Below are positions 41,911 through 49,506 of a DNA stretch of 64,000 nt, piece by piece. Numbering within the stretch: position 1 is the first letter of the stretch; each line of letters opens with the position of its first letter. The stretch is from Halorussus aquaticus. GTDB taxonomy: Archaea > Halobacteriota > Halobacteria > Halobacteriales > Haladaptataceae. The stretch lies in the NCBI RefSeq assembly GCF_024218795.1, contig NZ_CP100400.1, positions 1,612,001 to 1,676,000 on the forward strand, written 5' to 3'. The notes under the pieces are model-generated. The model made no database searches, was not told where the DNA came from, and saw nothing but the letters and a program-made list of their open reading frames with translations. The position numbers were made by a program, and so were the translations under genes.

Positions 41911-43184
41911 AGTCGATTCGCCAGACTAAACGGTGGCGCGGCGTCAGCGTGGTCGCCCTGCTGGCGGGGTCGCTGGGCGTCCTCTTCAGTCGGCCGCTGG
42001 TCCTGCTGTCGGGGGTCGTCGGTGTCGCGTTCGCGGCCTACGCCCGGACGGCGGGCACGCCCGAGGTGGCCCTCGACGTGACCCGGACGCTCAGCGACGA
42101 CGAACCCCTGCCCGGCGACGAGGTGCAGGTCCGACTCGTCGTCGAGAACGTCGGCGACTCGATGCTGGCCGACCTCCGACTCGTGGACGGCGTTCCGGAG
42201 GCCCTGCCCGTGACAGACGGGTCGGCCCGCCTCGGGACCGCGCTCCGGCCGGGCAAGACGGCGTCGTTCACCTACACCGTCGAGGCCGAACGCGGCGACC
42301 ACGAGTTCGACCCCGTGACCGCCATCGTCCGGGACTTCAGCGGCGCTATCGAGGTCGAGACCGAAGTCGAGTGCGAGACCCTCCTCCGGTGCGTCCCGAA
42401 ACTCGGAACCACCGTGGACGTGCCCCTGCGCGCACAGACCACCCAATACACCGGCCGGGTGACGACCGACGTGGGCGGGTCGGGCGTCGAGTTCCACGCG
42501 ACCCGCGAGTACCGGCCGGGCGACCCGCTCTCGCGCGTGGACTGGAACCGCCTCGCGCGAACGGGCGAACTCACGACCGTCCAGTTCCGCGAGGAGCGGG
42601 CCGCCAGCGTGGTCGTCCTCGTGGACACTCGCGAGAAGGCGTATCTGGGCCGGGGCGACGACGAGCGCAACGCGGTCCAGTTCGGCGTGGACGCCGCGGG
42701 CAAGATGGTCACGAGACTGCTCGACGCGGGCGACCGCGTGGGACTGGCGTCGTTCGGTCCCGAAATCTGTTGGCTCGCGCCCGGCGCGGGCCACGACCAT
42801 CAGGCCCGTGCCCGCGACCTGCTGGCGACCCACCCGGCGTTCGCGCCGACGCCCTCAGACGAGATGTTCTACCCGACCACCCGACTCAAACAGCTTCGCA
42901 AGCGACTCCCCGCGTCCTCGCAGGTCGTCTTCGTCACGCCGCTGTGCGACGACTTCGGCCCGGAGGTCGCGCGGCGACTGGACGCCGAGGACCACCTCGT
43001 GACGGTCGTCAGTCCCGACCCGACCTCGACGCGGACCGCGGGCCAGCGGTTCGCCCGAACCCAGCGCGACCACCGCGTCTCGGAACTTCGCCAGAGCGGG
43101 GTCCGGGTCGTGGACTGGGACACCGACGAGTCGCTGGGCGTCGCCCTCGCTCGAATGGCTCGCGTCACACGGGGGTCAGCGTGA
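41907..43184 (+). CDS. DUF58 domain (von Willebrand factor A-like) protein
   Basis: A 425-residue protein with GTG in a GTGA overlap. Two membrane helices (about 12-50) precede a CARDB-like extracellular or stalk segment (PLPGDEVQVRLVVENVGDS, about 65-150) and the DUF58 core with the hallmark motif FHATREYRPGDPLSRVDWN (near 195-215). A vWA-like fold follows with an altered MIDAS (VVVLVDTRE, where DxSxS would be expected). DUF58 proteins partner MoxR AAA ATPases; here the MoxR is encoded at 44780-45730 on the other strand. Confidence 0.88.
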   Translation: MKSIRQTKRWRGVSVVALLAGSLGVLFSRPLVLLSGVVGVAFAAYARTAGTPEVALDVTRTLSDDEPLPGDEVQVRLVVENVGDSMLADLRLVDGVPEALPVTDGSARLGTALRPGKTASFTYTVEAERGDHEFDPVTAIVRDFSGAIEVETEVECETLLRCVPKLGTTVDVPLRAQTTQYTGRVTTDVGGSGVEFHATREYRPGDPLSRVDWNRLARTGELTTVQFREERAASVVVLVDTREKAYLGRGDDERNAVQFGVDAAGKMVTRLLDAGDRVGLASFGPEICWLAPGAGHDHQARARDLLATHPAFAPTPSDEMFYPTTRLKQLRKRLPASSQVVFVTPLCDDFGPEVARRLDAEDHLVTVVSPDPTSTRTAGQRFARTQRDHRVSELRQSGVRVVDWDTDESLGVALARMARVTRGSA

Positions 43185-43681
43185 CCCGCGAAATCGACCG
43201 GTCGCCCGCCCGCCTGTCGTCGGCGCTGGCGGTGACCGCGGCCGGAATCGCGGCGGGGACCAGCGCGCTCACCGGGTCCGCCGGACTCGCGGCCGGTGCG
43301 GCCGGGTTCCTCGTGGTCGCGCTCGGCGTCTTCTGGGGGTCCCGGCGCGCGGTCACGCTCGGTTCGACCGCGCTCCTCGTCGCCGCGCTGGTCGGCGGTC
43401 TGGCGCTCCCCACCCCGTACCTGCTCTTGCCGGGGGTCATCGCCGCCGTGTTGGCGTGGGACCTCGGCGAGCAGGCCATCACCGTCGGCGACCAGTTGGG
43501 CCGCGAGACCGACACGACCCAACTGGAGGCGACTCACGCCGCCGGGAGTACGGTTGTCGCCGTCGGCGCTGGCGGTCTGGGGTACGGCATCTATCTGGTC
43601 TCGGCGGGCGGCAAGCCGGTGACCGCGCTGGTCTTCCTGCTGCTGGCCGCGGTGGTGCTCACGTCGGCGCTCCGGAACTGA
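43181..43681 (+). CDS. Membrane protein closing the DUF58 operon (DUF7519-like)
   Basis: A 166-residue polytopic membrane protein with GTG in a GTGA overlap. It has about five hydrophobic helices rich in Ala, Gly, Leu and Val (SALAVTAAGIAAGTSALTG, AAGFLVVALGVFWGS, LLVAALVGGLALPTPYLLL, VVAVGAGGLGYGIYLVSA, ALVFLLLAAVVLTSAL). One amphipathic loop (DLGEQAITVGDQLGRE) separates the helices. It is conserved at this place in haloarchaeal DUF58 operons as far as I recall. No function is known. Confidence 0.75.
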   Translation: MTREIDRSPARLSSALAVTAAGIAAGTSALTGSAGLAAGAAGFLVVALGVFWGSRRAVTLGSTALLVAALVGGLALPTPYLLLPGVIAAVLAWDLGEQAITVGDQLGRETDTTQLEATHAAGSTVVAVGAGGLGYGIYLVSAGGKPVTALVFLLLAAVVLTSALRN

Positions 43682-44092
43682 ACTCCTGTTTTCGGGTCGC
43701 GTCCGGTTCGATTTCCGTTCTCTCGCGCTCGGTAGTGTGGCTCCCGAGAAGCGCACTTTCGAGTTTTCGTCCCGACGCGTGCGGGCGCGGCGCTCTCGTG
43801 CGCCGCGCCCACCGCGCGAGGGACGAGCGACGGAGGCCGTCGGCCGAGTAGCGCAGTCGGTTGGGGAGGTGTGAGGCTGTCGCAGTGCAGTTGCGATGCT
43901 GTGCGGTGGACTCCCGTGTTCGAGCGTGAAACTACTTCTTCTGCGCAATCACTTCGACTGAGAGGGCAACCGCGAGATTCGAAGAGGAAGAGGACAGATT
44001 CGAAGGACGACGGCCGAGACTCCGGGAGTACCGGTCGAACCGCCGCGAATCACGAGGGACCCCGACGGGAAATCCGACCCGACCGGCCCCTG
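43682..44092. other. Gene-free 411-bp stretch between the DUF58 operon and the MoxR side
   Basis: I see no convincing gene on either strand: the open frames present have poor composition. The only structure is the strong hairpin at 43783-43810. A tRNA-like stretch near 43850-43930 fails as a tRNA (see rejected items). Confidence 0.5.
43783..43810. other. Perfect 11-bp GC hairpin
   Basis: GGGCGCGGCGC (43783-43793), loop TCTCGT, GCGCCGCGCCC (43800-43810) forms an unbroken 11-bp stem. It lies about 100 nt after the stop of the DUF58 operon. No T-run follows, so it is not a standard archaeal terminator. It could act as an RNA processing or stability element, or as a DNA cruciform. Confidence 0.6.
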
Positions 44093-44248
44093 TTATCCGC
44101 GCATCTCGCGGCGAAGTCGCCGCAGTTGGCGTTCTACGCGTCGGGCCTGTTCCTCGGCGTTCGGGTCGAGGTCAGCGAGTTCCGTCTCCTCGTCGTGTTC
44201 GGTGGCGTCCGCCGACTCCGAATCCTCCCCGGACTCGTCTGCGTTCAT
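44093..44248 (-). CDS. Small bipartite charged protein (51 residues)
   Basis: An ATG at 44248 opens a 51-codon frame with strong G/C third-position bias. The first 30 residues are almost all acidic or small (MNADESGEDSESADATEHDE and on). The rest is a positively charged helix (EEQARRVERQLRRLRREMRG). This asymmetric layout suggests a helical partner-binding or nucleic-acid-contacting peptide. No family is recognised. It lies downstream of the lipoprotein and MoxR genes on the same strand, at 61 nt from the lipoprotein stop. Confidence 0.6.
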   Translation of the reverse strand: MNADESGEDSESADATEHDEETELADLDPNAEEQARRVERQLRRLRREMRG

Positions 44249-44309
44249 GGTTCCGGGTGGTCGCCGGACTAACGTAAAGGCGAGCCAAGCGGAGTGAAAG
44301 TGAAACTGG

Positions 44310-44771
44310 CTACGGCGTCGCGGTCGATTCCAGTTTCGTCACCCACGTGGACACGCTGGCGTTCCGCTCGACGCGGATTTCGTACCGGTAGGGTGTCGGC
44401 GGACGAACCTCGTCGTCGAGTCGGAACTTCGTCCGGCGCTCGCCGTCTACTCGGACCGCGGCCCGGAACTCGCCGGTGGGCGAGTCCCACGCGTCTTCGA
44501 CTGCGGCGACGTGGTCGGTATCGCTATCTGCGGTGGCGGCGTCCTCCTCGTCGAAGGTCCGGGGACCGAGTTCGTACGTCCGGTCGAGAATCTCCGCGCC
44601 GTCGTGGAAGAGTCGGAGCGCGAGGGCGTGGGACTCGTCGTCGGTGTTCCGGAGGGTGATGGTCCACAACGCCGGTTCGGGGGTCGACCCGTCGAGGACG
44701 GTCGTACACCCCGCGCTGGCGGCGTAGAGACTGGCGACTCCGGTAGCGAGAACCGACCGTCTGGAGGGCAC
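44310..44771 (-). CDS. Tat lipoprotein co-transcribed with MoxR
   Basis: A 153-residue protein from a GTG at 44771. The Tat-type signal with lipobox (SRRSVLATGVASLYAASAGC) predicts a lipid-anchored outer protein. The mature part is an Ig-like beta-sandwich (LWTITLRNTDDESHALAL, RYEIRVERNAS), which looks like a small haloarchaeal cell-surface domain. It begins only 8 nt after the MoxR stop, so the two genes likely share a transcript. Function unknown. Confidence 0.75.
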   Translation of the reverse strand: MPSRRSVLATGVASLYAASAGCTTVLDGSTPEPALWTITLRNTDDESHALALRLFHDGAEILDRTYELGPRTFDEEDAATADSDTDHVAAVEDAWDSPTGEFRAAVRVDGERRTKFRLDDEVRPPTPYRYEIRVERNASVSTWVTKLESTATP

Positions 44772-44779
44772 GGGTCGGA

Positions 44780-45730
44780 CTACTCCACCGTCGGCACGGG
44801 GACGCTGTCGAGGACGTGGTCCACGATGGCGGACTTCGCGACGTTGTTGACCTGCGCGTCGGGCGTGAGGACGACGCGGTGGGCGAGGACGGGGTGGGCC
44901 ACGCGCTTCACGTCGTCGGGGGTGACGAACTCCCGGCCCTGCATCGCGGCGTAGGCCCGGGTCGCCTCGAAGAGGCGCTGGGTCCCGCGCGGGGAGACGC
45001 CGACAGACACCCGGCGGTCCTCGCGGGTCTCGCGGGCGACGTTCGCCATGTACTCCAGCAGGTCGTCGTCCACGCGGACCGACTCGGGCACCTCCCGGAG
45101 GTCGGTCACGAGTCGCTCGTCCAGCACGGTCCCGACCGACGGGCTCTGGGCGCTCCGGCCCGCGCGTCGGCGCAGCAGTTCGTACTCGCCCTCGGCCTCG
45201 GGGTAGCCGATGGAGGACTTGACCGCGAAGCGGTCCACCTGCGCCTCGGGCAGGGGGAACGTGCCCTCCTGCTCGACCGGGTTCTGGGTGGCGATGACGA
45301 AGAACGGTTTCGGCAGGTCGTGGGTGTCGCCGTCCACCGTGACCTGTCCCTCCTCCATGGCCTCCAGCAGCGCGGCCTGCGTCTTGGGCGGCGCGCGGTT
45401 TATCTCGTCGGCCAGCACGACGTTCGCGAAGATGGGACCCTCGTTGAACTCGAAGGTCCGGTCCTGTTCGTTGAACACGTGCGTGCCGGTCACGTCCGCG
45501 GGGAGGAGGTCCGGAGTGAACTGGACCCGCGAGAACGACAACCCCAGCGCCGACGCGAAACTCCGCGCCGTCAGGGTCTTGCCCGTTCCGGGCACGTCTT
45601 CGAGGAGGGCGTGACCGCCGGCCATCACGCCGAGAAGTACGGTTTCGAGGAACTCTCGGTCGGCGATGACCGCGTTGCCGATGGCATCGAGGACGGCGTC
45701 ACACTGCTCGTTCGCCTCGGTTACGTCCAT
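44780..45730 (-). CDS. MoxR-family AAA+ ATPase
   Basis: A 316-residue AAA+ ATPase. Walker A is DVPGTGKTLTAR (near residue 45), Walker B VLADEINRAPPKTQ (near 110), sensor 1 FFVIATQNPVEQEGT (near 145), the arginine-finger region LPEAQVDRF, and sensor 2 VSPRGTQRLFEA (near 245), as in the MoxR/RavA branch. These ATPases act as chaperones for vWA proteins such as DUF58. Its expected partners are the genes at 40136-43681 on the opposite strand. Start at ATG 45730. Confidence 0.92.
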   Translation of the reverse strand: MDVTEANEQCDAVLDAIGNAVIADREFLETVLLGVMAGGHALLEDVPGTGKTLTARSFASALGLSFSRVQFTPDLLPADVTGTHVFNEQDRTFEFNEGPIFANVVLADEINRAPPKTQAALLEAMEEGQVTVDGDTHDLPKPFFVIATQNPVEQEGTFPLPEAQVDRFAVKSSIGYPEAEGEYELLRRRAGRSAQSPSVGTVLDERLVTDLREVPESVRVDDDLLEYMANVARETREDRRVSVGVSPRGTQRLFEATRAYAAMQGREFVTPDDVKRVAHPVLAHRVVLTPDAQVNNVAKSAIVDHVLDSVPVPTVE

Positions 45731-45832
45731 ACCCTACCCGGAGTGGTGGCACCCGCTTGAAGGTGACGGTCTACTGAACTGTGGCGCGAGAATCGAAATC
45801 ACTAAGACGGAGAGGGAAGTATGATGGAGTGA

Positions 45833-45918
45833 GCCGAGGTAGCCTAGCCCGGCCAAGGCGGTTGCTTCGAGAGCAACTGTCCTTCACGGACACAGGAGTT
45901 CAAATCTCCTCCTCGGCG
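45833..45918 (+). tRNA. tRNA-Ser (anticodon CGA)
   Basis: A class II tRNA of 86 nt. The acceptor stem is GCCGAGG (45833-45839) paired with CCTCGGC (45911-45917), with G73 as discriminator. The anticodon stem GTTGC/GCAAC encloses the loop TTCGAGA with anticodon CGA (45868-45870), reading UCG. A long variable arm (TGTCC/GGACA) and a T arm (AGGAG-TTCAAAT-CTCCT) complete the fold. CCA is not encoded directly after position 73. No intron is present. Confidence 0.95.
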
Positions 45919-46005
45919 TCACCAAACTTCTTCCGCTTTCACCGTCGATAGCGTCGTCTCTGCGGTGGATTCCCGAACTTTCGAGGACGCTCGACGCGCC
46001 CCGTC

Positions 46006-46407
46006 TCAAAACAGCAGCATGAAGTTGTGGACTCCGAGGAACCCGTACCAGACGCCCGCCGAGCAGTAGGTGACGACCCGGAACGCGGTCGGGTAATCGT
46101 CCGGTGCCCACCCGTCGGGGGTCAGTCGAGCGACCGCCTCGCCGCTCTCGGCGAGGACGACCACGCCCACCACCGCGAGGACGACGGTGATGAGGACGCC
46201 CGTGACCATCCCGAACTCCGACATCAGGGTGCGGGTGAGCCACATCGACTCGTAGACGTCCTCGCGGAGCGAGAGCACGGTCACGGTGCTGACGGCGTCG
46301 AGTGCCTTGCCGACGAACAGCACTACGAACAGCGTGTAGCGGTCCGCCCCGACCCCGAACCGGCCGCCGTCGATAGCGTACGAACTCGGAACCGAACTGT
46401 TCGACAC
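46006..46407 (-). CDS. Four-helix haloarchaeal membrane protein
   Basis: A 133-residue protein. The GTG at 46407 (SNSSVPSSYAIDGG) is chosen because a TATA-like box at 46436-46443 lies about 33 nt upstream; the open frame to 46512 is less likely. Membrane helices at about 22-45 (YTLFVVLFVGKALDAVSTVTVL), 62-85 (MVTGVLITVVLAVVGVVVL) and 105-130 (VVTYCSAGVWYGFLGVHNF). The pattern resembles small DUF5658-type membrane proteins, but I am not certain. Function unknown. Confidence 0.65.
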   Translation of the reverse strand: MSNSSVPSSYAIDGGRFGVGADRYTLFVVLFVGKALDAVSTVTVLSLREDVYESMWLTRTLMSEFGMVTGVLITVVLAVVGVVVLAESGEAVARLTPDGWAPDDYPTAFRVVTYCSAGVWYGFLGVHNFMLLF

Positions 46408-46435
46408 GTCCCGTTCGACGCCGCTACCGTCCTTT

Positions 46436-46443
46436 GTTATAGA
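46436..46443 (-). promoter_or_regulatory. TATA-like box for the 46407 gene
   Basis: On the minus strand, tctataac precedes the GTG at 46407 by about 33 nt. It supports the short start over the longer open frame. Confidence 0.4.
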
Positions 46444-46560
46444 CTGCAAACGCCGTCGGTAACGACCGTCCAACTCGACGGTTGCCGGTCGTCGCCGGGA
46501 GTAACGACCCAATACTCTCCCGTGTCGCGTCCTCTCGGTCGGACTCGGCGCGTTCGCGGG

Positions 46561-47070
46561 TCAGTTCAGTCGCCAGAGTTCGTAGTTGAGCGCGGTGGCG
46601 AACCCGACCCAGAGCAGATACGGAACCAGCAATGCGGCCGCCCGGCGGTCGATGCGGGCGAACGCGGCGACGGTGGCGACGACGAGTGCGAGGAGCGCGA
46701 CGATGACCGCGAGACCGCCGACGATGGCCTGTGAACCGAAGAAAACCAGCGTCCACGCCGCGTTGAGAGCAAGTTGGACGCCGAACAGGGCGAGCGCCGT
46801 CCGCCGCACTCGACTGCGGTCGCTCCGCCAGACGAGGTACAGCGCCACGCCCATCAGGAGGTAGAGCGCGGTCCAGACCGGGCCGAACACCCAACTCGGC
46901 GGCGTGAACGCGGGCTTGACCAGCGTGGGGTACCACGTCGCTACCTCGTCGGCAGTCAGAATCGACGGGACGATGCCCGCGAGTTCGCAGACGAGGACGC
47001 TGGCGACGAGCGCGGCCCAGCGGGTGTTCCCGCCGCGGTCGCCTCGCTTCGGGGTCTCGGTGAGGGTCAT
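46561..47070 (-). CDS. tspO: TspO/MBR family membrane protein
   Basis: A 169-residue protein from the ATG at 47070 (MTLTETPKRG). Five membrane helices are visible, with the TspO hallmarks WYPTLVKPAFTPPSWVFGPV (about 50-70), ALYLLMGVALYLVW, QLALNAAWTLVFF and the C-terminal ALNYELWRLN. TspO proteins bind tetrapyrroles and are linked to stress or light responses; the archaeal role is unclear. The gene diverges from the 47190 gene, and the 119-bp gap holds both promoters. Confidence 0.92.
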   Translation of the reverse strand: MTLTETPKRGDRGGNTRWAALVASVLVCELAGIVPSILTADEVATWYPTLVKPAFTPPSWVFGPVWTALYLLMGVALYLVWRSDRSRVRRTALALFGVQLALNAAWTLVFFGSQAIVGGLAVIVALLALVVATVAAFARIDRRAAALLVPYLLWVGFATALNYELWRLN

Positions 47071-47189
47071 GCGACCACGTAGGTGGGGAACGGGGAAAGA
47101 GATGGAGGGTAGCCGGACGCGACGCTCCCGAGCGCGAATCTCGACGCACGACCGCAACTTACAGGGCCAACCTCCCCATCTCTGTCCGT

Positions 47190-47471
47190 ATGTCACCGAC
47201 CGTAGACGAACTCAGAAACGAAATCCGGGAGTCCGTCGGCAGGTACGAGCGCGTCGAATCGACCGCCTTCACCAAGGAGGCCCTCGCGGCCATCTGCGAC
47301 GCCGTGGACTACGACATCGACGCGAACCGTCTCCCGTCGAAATCCCGGATGCGAGCGGGTATCCTGTGGAAAATCGGTGTCGCGGAGGAAGACGACCCGG
47401 AGAGCGCGGGGAGCGCGTTCCGGAAGGCGGAACTCGAAGCCGTCGCGGCCGCGCTTCGGGACGACGAGTGA
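47190..47471 (+). CDS. Small conserved haloarchaeal helical protein
   Basis: A 93-residue acidic protein from the ATG at 47190. It is entirely helical (SPTVDELRNEIRESVGRYE, TKEALAAICDAVDYDIDANR, SKSRMRAGILWKIGVAEED, FRKAELEAVAAALRDDE) with no cysteines or membrane segment. The central region has the feel of a helix-turn-helix or small adaptor. It converges on the citramalate synthase-like gene with a 9-bp gap. Function unknown. Confidence 0.8.
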   Translation: MSPTVDELRNEIRESVGRYERVESTAFTKEALAAICDAVDYDIDANRLPSKSRMRAGILWKIGVAEEDDPESAGSAFRKAELEAVAAALRDDE

Positions 47472-47480
47472 ACCGACCGG

Positions 47481-49073
47481 TCAGTCGTCGGCGACTGCGG
47501 TCTCGGCCTCGGAGTCGGCCGGGAGCAGGCGGTCGAGCGCGTCCACCATCGCGGTGACGCTCGCTCGGGTGATGTCGCCGTCGCTGGACGCGACGGTCAC
47601 CGACCGGTCGCCCCGGCGCATCTCGACTTCGACGGTGACCACCGCGTCGGTGCCGCCGGTAATCGCGTCCACGTGGTAGGATTCGAGTTGGAAGTCCGTC
47701 GCGGCGTCGGAGTCGCCCACCGCCGCCCTGACCGCGGTGACCGCGGCGTCTACCGGCCCGTCGCCGGTGCCGCTGGCGACGCGTTCGTCGCCGTCCACGT
47801 CGAGTCTGACGCTCGCGGTCGGGATGCGCCCGCCGCTGGTGGCGGTGAGTTCCCGGAGTTCGATGCGCCGGTCGCGCTCGCGGCCCTGCACGTCCTCGGC
47901 GATGGCGAGCAGGTCGGCGTCGGTCACGCGCTTGTTCCGCTCGGCGAGGTCCTGTACGCGGGCGACGACCTCGCGGAGTTCGTCGTCGCTCACCTCGACG
48001 TCGTGTTCGGAGAGCGCGGCCTTCGCGCCCGCCCGACCGGTGTGCTTGCCGAGGACGAGGCGTCGCTCCCGGCCGACCGTCTCGGGCGGGTAGGGTTCGT
48101 ACATCTGCTCGTCTTTGAGGGTGCCGTCGGTGTGGATGCCCGACTCGTGGGCGAACGCGTTCTCGCCGACGACCGCCTTGTTCGGCGCGAGCGCCACGTC
48201 GGTCGCGTCCGCGACCGTCCGGGCGAGGTCGTAGAGTTCGGTCGTCTCGACCGTCTCCACGTCGTAGCAGTGAGCGAGCGCGATGGCGACCTCTTCGAGC
48301 GCGACGTTGCCCGCGCGCTCGCCGACGCCGTTGACAGTGGCGTGGACGAGGTCCGCGCCCGCCGCGACGCTGGCGAGGGCGTTCGTCACGGCGAGTCCGA
48401 GGTCGTCGTGAGTGTGGGTGCTGGTCGGCCCGAGGTCGGCGAGTCGGGAAACCGCCTCGCGTGTGTGCTCGGGTCCGGCGTGGCCCACGGTGTCGGCGTA
48501 GCAGAAGCGGTTCGCGCCCGCGTCGTGTGCGGCCTCGGCGAGTCGTTCGAGGAAGTCGAGGTCGGCCCGCGACCCGTCCTCGCCGATGACCTCGACCCAG
48601 AGACCGTGGTCACGTGCGTACGCCACGAGGTCGGCGGTCGTCTCGACCACCTCGTCGCGGGTCGTCCCGACCTTCCCCTCGACGTGGCGGTCGCTGGCGG
48701 GGACGACGAGGTTCACGCCGTCCACGCCGCAGTCTAGCGCGAGGTCCACGTCGTTGCGGACGCCCCGCGCGAAACTGGTGACGCGGGCGTCCAAGTCGAG
48801 GTCCGTCACGCGCTGGATGGTCTCGCGCTCCACCTCGCCGGTGCAGGCGCTCCCGGCCTCGACGACGGCGACGCCCGCGCGGTCGAGCGCCGCGGCTATC
48901 TCGGCCTTCTCGTCGGGCGTGAGCGAGATGCCCGGGGCCTGTTCGCCGTCGCGGAGCGTGGTGTCGAGGAGTTTCACGGTTCGACCGGAGAGCAGTCCGT
49001 CGCGTTCTTCGTGCTGTTCGTCGCGGTTCGATGGAGATGTGTTATCGGGGAGACCCCCGAATAAATCGTTCAC
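47481..49073 (-). CDS. cimA: (R)-citramalate synthase / 2-isopropylmalate synthase family enzyme
   Basis: A 530-residue protein of the LeuA/CimA/NifV family. The TIM barrel (about 33-300) carries LLDTTLRDGEQAPGISLT, the metal site HTHDDLGLAVTNAL and NGVGERAGNVALEE. A linker (NKAVVGENAFAHESGIHTDG) and a C-terminal regulatory LeuA dimer domain (about 395-515, IELRELTATSGGRIPTASV) follow. The enzyme condenses acetyl-CoA with pyruvate (citramalate, isoleucine route) or 2-oxoisovalerate (leucine route); the symbol is a best guess. The first 30 residues vary, and a later start is possible. A mini-ORF (MASERFIRGSPR, 49042-49080) overlaps the GTG start. Confidence 0.85.
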   Translation of the reverse strand: MNDLFGGLPDNTSPSNRDEQHEERDGLLSGRTVKLLDTTLRDGEQAPGISLTPDEKAEIAAALDRAGVAVVEAGSACTGEVERETIQRVTDLDLDARVTSFARGVRNDVDLALDCGVDGVNLVVPASDRHVEGKVGTTRDEVVETTADLVAYARDHGLWVEVIGEDGSRADLDFLERLAEAAHDAGANRFCYADTVGHAGPEHTREAVSRLADLGPTSTHTHDDLGLAVTNALASVAAGADLVHATVNGVGERAGNVALEEVAIALAHCYDVETVETTELYDLARTVADATDVALAPNKAVVGENAFAHESGIHTDGTLKDEQMYEPYPPETVGRERRLVLGKHTGRAGAKAALSEHDVEVSDDELREVVARVQDLAERNKRVTDADLLAIAEDVQGRERDRRIELRELTATSGGRIPTASVRLDVDGDERVASGTGDGPVDAAVTAVRAAVGDSDAATDFQLESYHVDAITGGTDAVVTVEVEMRRGDRSVTVASSDGDITRASVTAMVDALDRLLPADSEAETAVADD

Positions 49074-49130
49074 TGGCCATGATTGACCACGCCTCTCGTT
49101 TCCCTCGGGCGTAGTTAAGCGGGCCTTTGT

Positions 49131-49146
49131 GACAGACCGGTCTGTC
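49131..49146. promoter_or_regulatory. Perfect 16-bp palindrome GACAGACCGGTCTGTC
   Basis: A perfect palindrome with no spacer lies 58 nt upstream of the citramalate synthase-like start and about 10 nt beyond the DUF192 stop. Its position upstream of a TATA-like cttaacta (49111-49119, minus strand) would suit a regulator of amino-acid synthesis. It could also be part of a bidirectional 3' structure for DUF192. Confidence 0.45.
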
Positions 49147-49155
49147 GGACCGGCG

Positions 49156-49506
49156 TTACCCCCGCACGACGCGGACTTCGTCGCCGACCGTTACCTCGTC
49201 CGCGCTCCCCGCGGGGAGTTCGACCAACTGGTCGGCCTCGGCCTCTGCCAGTCCGGTCCACGGCGACAGGCGCTCGGTCCGCGTCACTTCACCGTCCTGA
49301 AGCCACAGCACGTCCAGCGGGAAGGGGACGAACACCATGTGAACGTCCCGACTCGCCACGTCGTCGAACCGGAAGACCAGCGCGTAGTCGTCGGGAATCG
49401 ACCGCCGGAACATCAGTCCCCTCGCCTTCGAGAGGAACGAGTCGGCGGTCTCGACCTCGGTGGCGAGGGTCTCGCTCCGACTGTCAGATTCGTGTACCAA
49501 TCGCAC
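49156..49506 (-). CDS. DUF192 family protein
   Basis: A 116-residue protein. The GTG at 49506 (RLVHESDSRSETLATEVE) is chosen; the longer frame to 49644 starts with basic noise. The DUF192 hallmarks are seen: ADSFLSKARGLMFRRSIPDD, VHMVFVPFPLDVLWL and the C-terminal ADQLVELPAGSADEV-type segment. DUF192 folds as a small beta-barrel of unknown function and is found across archaea and bacteria, often secreted in the latter; no signal peptide is present here. Confidence 0.88.
   Translation of the reverse strand: MRLVHESDSRSETLATEVETADSFLSKARGLMFRRSIPDDYALVFRFDDVASRDVHMVFVPFPLDVLWLQDGEVTRTERLSPWTGLAEAEADQLVELPAGSADEVTVGDEVRVVRG

Noticed and set aside
43850..43930. tRNA-like stretch (gtagcgcagtcggttggggagg and ttcgagcg)
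   Set aside because: The D-arm and T-loop-like motifs are present, but no acceptor or T stem pairs and the spacing is wrong.
45833..45918. tRNA-Ser as an integration site for a mobile element
   Set aside because: No integrase, no repeated 3' tRNA end and no change of gene content is seen on either side.
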